Positions 59,346 to 64,000 of a stretch of DNA of 64,000 nt are shown piece by piece (the first letter of the stretch is position 1; each line of letters starts with the position of its first letter). The notes beneath the pieces were generated by a model. The model was given only the letters and a program-made list of their open reading frames with translations. It ran no database searches and had not been told where the DNA came from. The stretch is from the NCBI GenBank assembly GCA_043721915.1, contig JAYSPV010000067.1, positions 1-64,000 on the forward strand, written 5' to 3'. The stretch is from UBA668 sp043721915. Lineage in GTDB: Bacteria; Actinomycetota; Acidimicrobiia; Acidimicrobiales; Ilumatobacteraceae. The translations under genes and the position numbers were made by a program.

Positions 59346-60065
59346 ATGGGTGCGCTCGCCGGCCGCAAGGTGGTGGTCACGCGCGCTGCCGAGCAGGCCG
59401 ACGACCTGGCCGACCTGCTGCGAGCCGCAGGTGCGGTGCCGGTGGTGGTGCCGCTGATCGAGATCGTTGTCGAGCCGTTCGGCGCCGCCGGGCTGGCCGC
59501 GCTGGCGCCGGATCGCTTCGACTGGCTGGTGGTGACCTCGCCGAACGGCGCCCGCGCCTACACCGCAGCGCACAACTCGGCGCCGGTTCGCGTTGCAGCG
59601 GTGGGTGCCACGACGGCCGACGTACTGGCCGCAGCAGGGCTGCAGGTCGCGCTGGTGCCCTCGGTCCAGCGGGCGGCGGGCCTCGTGGACGAGTTCCCCG
59701 CCGGCACGGGCCGCGTGCTGCTGGTGCAGGCGGTGGATGCGGAGCCGACGCTCGAGGCCGGCCTGACGGCGAAGGGTTGGCAGGTCACGGCCAGCGCCCC
59801 ATACCGCAGCCGCCCGGTGCGGCCCACGGCGGGCCAACACCTGCGTGCGCTGTCGGCCGACGCGGTGCTCTTCGCCAGCGGGTCCGCCGCCCGGGCCTGG
59901 GTGGCTGTTTTCGGCGACACGACCCCTCCGATCGTGGTGGCCATCGGCCCGCGCACGGCAGCTGCGGTTACGGAGGCAGGCCTCAAGGTCTCCCTGATCT
60001 CAGCCGATCATTCTTTGCTCGCAATGGTGTCCACGCTGGAACGACATCTCGCTGCGAGCGACTAG
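59346..60065 (+). CDS. hemD: Uroporphyrinogen-III synthase
   Basis: A 239-aa protein with the two-lobed HemD fold: GRKVVVTRAAEQADDLADLL at the start, WLVVTSPNGARAY and ADAVLFASGSAARAWV. It cyclises hydroxymethylbilane with inversion of ring D. It begins 10 bp after hemC. HemD is poorly conserved, but gene order makes the call firm. Confidence 0.93.
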   Translation: MGALAGRKVVVTRAAEQADDLADLLRAAGAVPVVVPLIEIVVEPFGAAGLAALAPDRFDWLVVTSPNGARAYTAAHNSAPVRVAAVGATTADVLAAAGLQVALVPSVQRAAGLVDEFPAGTGRVLLVQAVDAEPTLEAGLTAKGWQVTASAPYRSRPVRPTAGQHLRALSADAVLFASGSAARAWVAVFGDTTPPIVVAIGPRTAAAVTEAGLKVSLISADHSLLAMVSTLERHLAASD

Positions 60066-60111
60066 CATTTCCCCAGGTTTGAACCAGATCGGTCGGTTTT
60101 CGTACTTCATC

Positions 60112-62499
60112 ATGCACGGCACGTCGGCTTCACGTCGCTGGGCGCTCCTCGGGGCTGCCGCAGTTGTGATCGTGGCTCTGGGCACCGCCCAGGCGGCCGC
60201 TGTTCGCCGCGCACCCGCCGAGCAGCCGGGGCTCCCCACGGCGGTGGTGGCCAACATCGCGTCGCACACGCCGTCGGTGTCGGGCGATGGCCGTCTGGTG
60301 GTGTACGCCGGTGCGTCTGCGACTGCCGGCGACCCTCGTACCAGCACCATCTGGCTCACTGATCGCGCCGACGGTTCTGTCGTCGAGCTCACCACGCAGC
60401 CGGGCGATATCCGCCCCGGCAACTCGCTGTGGCCGGTGGTCAGCGCCGACGGATGCTCGGTGACGGTGATCACCGAACTCGCCTACGACCTGTTCCGTGA
60501 CGACGATGGTGGCACCCGCTGGGATGTCTACCGTCAGGTGTTGCCGGCGTGCGGTGGCACCCCCGGCAGTTGGCAGCTGGTCTCCGCGTCGCGCGGCTCG
60601 GGGTTCGACGCGTCGGCGGGCGACGACGTCAGCCCGCTGTACCCCCCGGCCGTCTCGGGTGACGGCACCGAGATCGCGTACACGCATCAGTTCAGCTCAG
60701 TGGCCCCAGCCATCACCGGCGTCTCGTTGGTCGATCTCTCCATCCCGATCGGCGACCCTGGCCGGTCGTTGCCGGTGGCCGGCACGCCCGCCGCGACGCC
60801 AGACAGCACGTTCCTCTACGTCGGCCAGCGCGAGCCCGCCATCAGTGCCGACGGCGCCACGCTGGCCTTCACCTCCGACGCCGATTCGTCGACGGTGCTC
60901 GCCGATTGGGGCGCAGGCCCGGTCGCTGGTGGTTACGCCACGTCGCATGTGTTCGTGTGGGATCGCACCAACCTCGATCGCAACACCAACGTCCGTCGCA
61001 TCTCGTCGTCGCCCAGCGGCCAGAGCACCGGCGCGTCCAGCCCCACAGTGTCGGGCGATGGGCAGTTCGTCGCCTTCGTGTCCACCGCCACGGATCTGGT
61101 GGCCGGCGCTCAACTGCCGGTCTGCAACCCCGGGTGCACCCCACAGGTGTACCTGTTCAGCCGGGCGTCCGGTGTGCTCTCGCTCGCCAGCCGGGTGTCC
61201 GGTGGCGCCAACGTGCCGCCCGTCGCCGCTGATGCGGCAGCCACCCAACCGGTGCTCAACCACAACGGCGACGAACTGCTCTACGTCACACGTGCCACCA
61301 ACCTGTCGCGCACTCGCAGCAGCGGCGCCGGTGGCCCCGCCGATGGCGACATCATGCTGTTCGTGCCGTCCACCGGTGCGGTCGAGCGGGTCTCGGTACT
61401 GGCCGACGGTGTCACTCCAGCGCCGGCCGCAAACGCTCACCCGAAGTTGTCGGCCACCGGCCGGGTCGTGGTGTTCGACACGCTGGCAGGCGTTGCCTTC
61501 GGCAGCCCGGCCGGCAGCGGCCGCCAGGTTGCGATCGTCGAGCATGGTCCGGTGCTCGAGCTCGCCAACCTCGATGTCGGCACCGTGGCGGTCGGGTTCC
61601 CCGGGCCGGAGTGGTTCCTGGTGCTCAACAACCGTGGCCCGTCGTCGTTCGTTCCGGCTGTCGTCGAGGTGTCCAACCCGGATTTCCTGATCAGCGGTGG
61701 CAGCTGCGCCGATGGCACCAACACCCCGGTGCCGCCCGGCGGTTCCTGCACCGTCAATCTGATGATGATGCCCAGCATCGAAGGCGATCTCACCGGCACT
61801 CTCACGGTTCGCGAGGACGGCTTCGGTGCGGCGTCGATCACCGGGCAGCTCTCCGGTCGCGGTGGCGACCCGGCGCTGGCTGCCGCACCGGGCGGCGCGT
61901 TCGGTGGTTCGCTGGTGGTCGGTGGCCGCGGCGAGCCGATGGCCTTCTCGCTCTACAACGTCGCGTTCAACCCGGTGAAGCTCGGCAAGCTCACCCTCGC
62001 CGGTTCCAACCCCGACGACTTCGAGATCATCGTCGACGGGTGCTCCGGGACGACCATCGATGCCGGCGAGCCGTGTGGGCTGCAGGTGTTGTTCACCCCC
62101 GCTGCCGCCGGCCGTCGCACTGCGCATGTGGTGGCCGTCACGACCGATGGCGTCTACGCCACCATCCTCCTCAGTGGCGACGCGCGCTACGAGCCGAAGC
62201 TCGCCGTCGGCAGCACGACCGCCCGGCCCGGCAGTCGCCTGACGGTGGCCGGCGCCGGCTTCTCACCGAACACGGCCGTCACGATCAACTGGTCCGACGG
62301 TAGCAGCCGGCCGCTCACCGTCGTCACCGATGCCGCCGGTTCGCTGCTCGCCGAGTTGGTCATCCGCCCCGGCGAGCGCCCCGGCGCCCGCAGCCTGGTC
62401 GCGCAGACCACCGACGGCCAGGTGGCCGCTGCCGACGTGCAGGTGGCCAACACGGCCCAACGCCTGGGGCCGAGTTCCCCCAACTGGCCCGGTCGCTAG
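60112..62499 (+). CDS. Secreted beta-propeller (TolB/PD40-like) protein with ASPM-like Ig domains
   Basis: A 795-aa exported protein: signal peptide RRWALLGAAAVVIVALGTAQAAA, then a propeller with repeated SxDG units (HTPSVSGDGRLVVY, WPVVSADGCS, PAVSGDGTEIAY, PAISADGATLAF, PTVSGDGQFVAF). After residue 480 there are two Ig-like domains of the choice-of-anchor D/ASPM type (FLISGGSCADGTNTPVPPGG and FEIIVDGCSGTTIDAGEPCG), followed by an IPT-like module (VAGAGFSPNTAVTINWS). The start could also be TTG 60079. It follows hemD by 46 bp; the functional link is unknown. Confidence 0.8.
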   Translation: MHGTSASRRWALLGAAAVVIVALGTAQAAAVRRAPAEQPGLPTAVVANIASHTPSVSGDGRLVVYAGASATAGDPRTSTIWLTDRADGSVVELTTQPGDIRPGNSLWPVVSADGCSVTVITELAYDLFRDDDGGTRWDVYRQVLPACGGTPGSWQLVSASRGSGFDASAGDDVSPLYPPAVSGDGTEIAYTHQFSSVAPAITGVSLVDLSIPIGDPGRSLPVAGTPAATPDSTFLYVGQREPAISADGATLAFTSDADSSTVLADWGAGPVAGGYATSHVFVWDRTNLDRNTNVRRISSSPSGQSTGASSPTVSGDGQFVAFVSTATDLVAGAQLPVCNPGCTPQVYLFSRASGVLSLASRVSGGANVPPVAADAAATQPVLNHNGDELLYVTRATNLSRTRSSGAGGPADGDIMLFVPSTGAVERVSVLADGVTPAPAANAHPKLSATGRVVVFDTLAGVAFGSPAGSGRQVAIVEHGPVLELANLDVGTVAVGFPGPEWFLVLNNRGPSSFVPAVVEVSNPDFLISGGSCADGTNTPVPPGGSCTVNLMMMPSIEGDLTGTLTVREDGFGAASITGQLSGRGGDPALAAAPGGAFGGSLVVGGRGEPMAFSLYNVAFNPVKLGKLTLAGSNPDDFEIIVDGCSGTTIDAGEPCGLQVLFTPAAAGRRTAHVVAVTTDGVYATILLSGDARYEPKLAVGSTTARPGSRLTVAGAGFSPNTAVTINWSDGSSRPLTVVTDAAGSLLAELVIRPGERPGARSLVAQTTDGQVAAADVQVANTAQRLGPSSPNWPGR

Positions 62500-62806
62500 G
62501 GCTGCGCAGGCCCGGACATAGCGGGTACAACGATGTCTTCATCTGCTACCGGAGTGCCGCGGGCTGCCTGGATGACGGCCCGATCGTCCAGGCCGAGAAG
62601 GCCGACCCCGAGTTGTGCCGTTGCCGACCATGACCGCGCGTTCAGACTCAAACCCGGCTGTTTCACCGCCTGCAAAAACGGACAAGCGTCTGCGATATGG
62701 AATGAGACAGGGCCTCGAATGGGGTTGGGGCTCCTTCGTCACCCCGGCCCCACCGACGCCCGACAACCCAAAGCACAGCAACCACGAGAGAAGCTCCGCT
62801 CTGTGT
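62500..62806. other. Intergenic region without recognised genes
   Basis: About 300 bp after the propeller gene. Short frames occur on both strands but have no start with ribosome site, no motif and no third-position bias. Nothing else was recognised. Confidence 0.4.
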
Positions 62807-63034
62807 TCAAGCGGCAACCCGCCGAGCGTGGTCCCTTCTCAGCACCCACATGATCCACACGAACCCTGTGGCAAACACAACCTTGCCGAGGACGTACGGG
62901 GTGAGGCCGAAATTGATTGCTGCGAGGCCAGCGATCGTCCAAAGTACCCAGGACCGCGGCTTCGCACGGTAGGCCGCCCCGCCGATGATCCCGACGAGAG
63001 CCAGCAACGCGGCTGCGACGTTGTAGCTAGGCAC
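62807..63034 (-). CDS. 75-aa three-TM membrane protein
   Basis: A small protein with three hydrophobic helices (NVAAALLALVGIIGGAAY, WVLWTIAGLAAINFG, LGKVVFATGFVWIMWVL) and a basic tail RRDHARRVAA. The GTG start lies 8 bp inside the preceding secreted-protein gene, so translation is coupled. Small size, membrane location and coupling to a secreted protein would fit an immunity or accessory protein, but no homologue is recognised. Confidence 0.6.
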   Translation of the reverse strand: MPSYNVAAALLALVGIIGGAAYRAKPRSWVLWTIAGLAAINFGLTPYVLGKVVFATGFVWIMWVLRRDHARRVAA

Positions 63035-63986
63035 AGTTGTAGGTTCCCCTCTTGAGCTCCTGAGGCGACGCGCTCGGCGGGAAAGAAATCTTGTACTTGA
63101 TGCAGTTTCCATTCTCGTAGTACCGTCCGGCCACCACAGCGTCGACGACAAGCCGCGCAGCAACCACCGCACAAACCAGCGCACCAACACCCGCCGTTGC
63201 GACAGTACAGATCCCCAAGAAGGCCGCCGCCACCCAGGAGCCGTCACGAACGTTTCTTGTCCACTGTCGGTTGAACCGCAAGGTGCAAGTGACGAATCCG
63301 CAGTCAAACTGCAGTGACGGGTCTGCCACCACCGGATAGGAAAGCCCACCAACGCGATGGTCGACGACCTGTACGAGGCTCGTTCCCTCAAGCCTAAAGC
63401 GTGTCGAGACGGCGGCCCCTCTGGCGTCCTTCGCCCACGGCGCTTCGACGACAGCGACAGTCATTCCGATCTCGTTCCAGACCTCAGCCGACCCATCGGG
63501 GTTTAGCGCGATACCGCCGCCATCTGGTACGGAAACCGGAAACCGAAACTCCGTCGGAGCATCCGCACCGTCCACGACAATTAGAGCCCGCACCGCACCG
63601 CCGTCGAGCACCTGCATGGCCACGGTCGTGCTTGGAAGCGCATCTTCGTAGACGACAGTGCCATTTTCCGACACCACACCATTGTCGGCTTGCGATGCGC
63701 CGGGGAGACCAAGCCCGACTTCGTCGCCGCCGATGGTTGTGATCACCACACCATCGGACGGATTCGTCGGGACCTCCACGCTGACGATGTCGCCTGCGAT
63801 CGTCACGCCGTCGCTGGTGGTAACGACTGGATCTTCCGTGATGGGTAGGTCCGAGACTTCCTGGATCGCCTCGGCGGCGTCCTCAGCTGATGGTGAATCA
63901 ATCGATTCTGCAAGTGTCGGGGTTGCGAAAACAAAGAGGGGAAGCGCAGCCAAAACAGGCGCAGCTAACCTAATGAATCTCATCAT
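63027..63986 (-). CDS. Secreted protein with C-terminal hydrophobic domain
   Basis: A 319-aa protein. A signal peptide (RFIRLAAPVLAALPLFVFATPTLA) precedes an acidic region and beta-rich segments with the phrase YPVVADPSLQF, seen in many actinobacterial secreted proteins. The C-terminal 90 residues contain a Gly/Ala-rich hydrophobic stretch (WVAAAFLGICTVATAGVGAL) and a Cys-containing end (NGNCIKYKI, TYNCA). Codon use is less GC-biased than in neighbours. AAGGGAG precedes the start. The gene reaches the edge of the window, but start and stop are both inside. Confidence 0.72.
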   Translation of the reverse strand: MMRFIRLAAPVLAALPLFVFATPTLAESIDSPSAEDAAEAIQEVSDLPITEDPVVTTSDGVTIAGDIVSVEVPTNPSDGVVITTIGGDEVGLGLPGASQADNGVVSENGTVVYEDALPSTTVAMQVLDGGAVRALIVVDGADAPTEFRFPVSVPDGGGIALNPDGSAEVWNEIGMTVAVVEAPWAKDARGAAVSTRFRLEGTSLVQVVDHRVGGLSYPVVADPSLQFDCGFVTCTLRFNRQWTRNVRDGSWVAAAFLGICTVATAGVGALVCAVVAARLVVDAVVAGRYYENGNCIKYKISFPPSASPQELKRGTYNCA

Positions 63987-64000
63987 TACATGTCTCCCTT

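Noticed and set aside
62533..62853. 106-aa plus-strand frame after the propeller gene
   Set aside because: Pro/Arg-rich composition without codon bias, and it overlaps the three-TM gene on the other strand.
1..64000. CRISPR array, rRNA operon, complete IS element or prophage
   Set aside because: No regularly spaced repeats, rRNA sequence, transposase, integrase or phage structural genes were seen.

Overview
The window is high-GC, gene-dense DNA with many ATGA/GTGA/TGATG start-stop overlaps and frequent GTG starts. It most resembles an actinomycete, and I infer Acidimicrobiia (Ilumatobacter-like) from gene content: a rex-hemA-hemC-hemD cluster with a near-consensus actinobacterial Rex operator, an mshA-type mycothiol glycosyltransferase followed by a YbjN-domain gene, an RsiG-like c-di-GMP protein, PcfJ, TY-Chap-like and TM0106-type RecB/helicase proteins. 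The taxonomic placement is inference.

Layout. 1-850: tRNA-Ala(UGC), an intrinsic terminator and a two-gene toxin-antitoxin-like cassette. 901-7311: a tightly coupled six-gene operon for aerobic aromatic catabolism through CoA thioesters, best matching the 2-aminobenzoyl-CoA (anthranilate) route: monooxygenase/old-yellow-enzyme fusion, SDR, MarR regulator, enoyl-CoA hydratase, RidA-family protein and aromatic acid-CoA ligase, with a palindromic operator candidate in front. 7330-14690: a decayed ABC-transporter locus interrupted by a 4.3-kb module (lipoprotein, WXG100-like protein, large LuxR/LAL regulator) bounded by a 20-bp direct repeat, then a FAS1 protein and a chimeric permease/ATPase remnant. 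14695-24458: a PPP-type phosphatase, a NERD-helicase, a VWA protein, a sigma-like protein, a PcfJ-like protein and a large RecB-nuclease/helicase. 24761-32194: TY-Chap-like and acyltransferase-like pair, a class III cyclase-like protein, an FAD oxidoreductase and a giant pseudo-cyclase/ATPase. 32239-40070: an RHH-type protein with a repeat operator, a PLP decarboxylase, a SecD-P1-like lipoprotein and housekeeping enzymes (TrmH, AlkB, class-III aminotransferase, tyrosine phosphatase, S51 peptidase, FKBP isomerase). 40155-42959: a degenerate cellulose-synthase-like protein with PilZ and Cna_B-like parts. 42971-49314: metallopeptidase and phosphoglycerate-mutase-like genes on minus, then a plus-strand run of MoaD-like, RsiG-like, XRE, S66 peptidase, glycosyltransferase, mshA and YbjN. 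49430-56044: a small HTH gene, an ECF sigma and its membrane partner, proC, a structured RNA with strong terminator, a SAM hydrolase, a 27-residue membrane peptide and an acyl-CoA ligase. 56160-62499: a frameshifted membrane-protein pseudogene, rex-hemACD and a large secreted beta-propeller protein. 62807-63986: an overlapping secreted-protein/three-TM-protein pair.

Themes. c-di-GMP-linked proteins appear twice (PilZ protein and RsiG-like protein). Redox control of heme synthesis is visible in the Rex operator. Several proteins keep a recognisable fold but lack catalytic residues (pseudo-cyclases, pseudo-glycosyltransferase, RidA without its arginine, MoaD-like protein with a masked GG tail). 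Small genes absent from ordinary annotation include a 29-residue peptide coupled to the RecB/helicase and a 27-residue peptide after the SAM hydrolase. All family assignments are from motifs read by eye; no database search was run.
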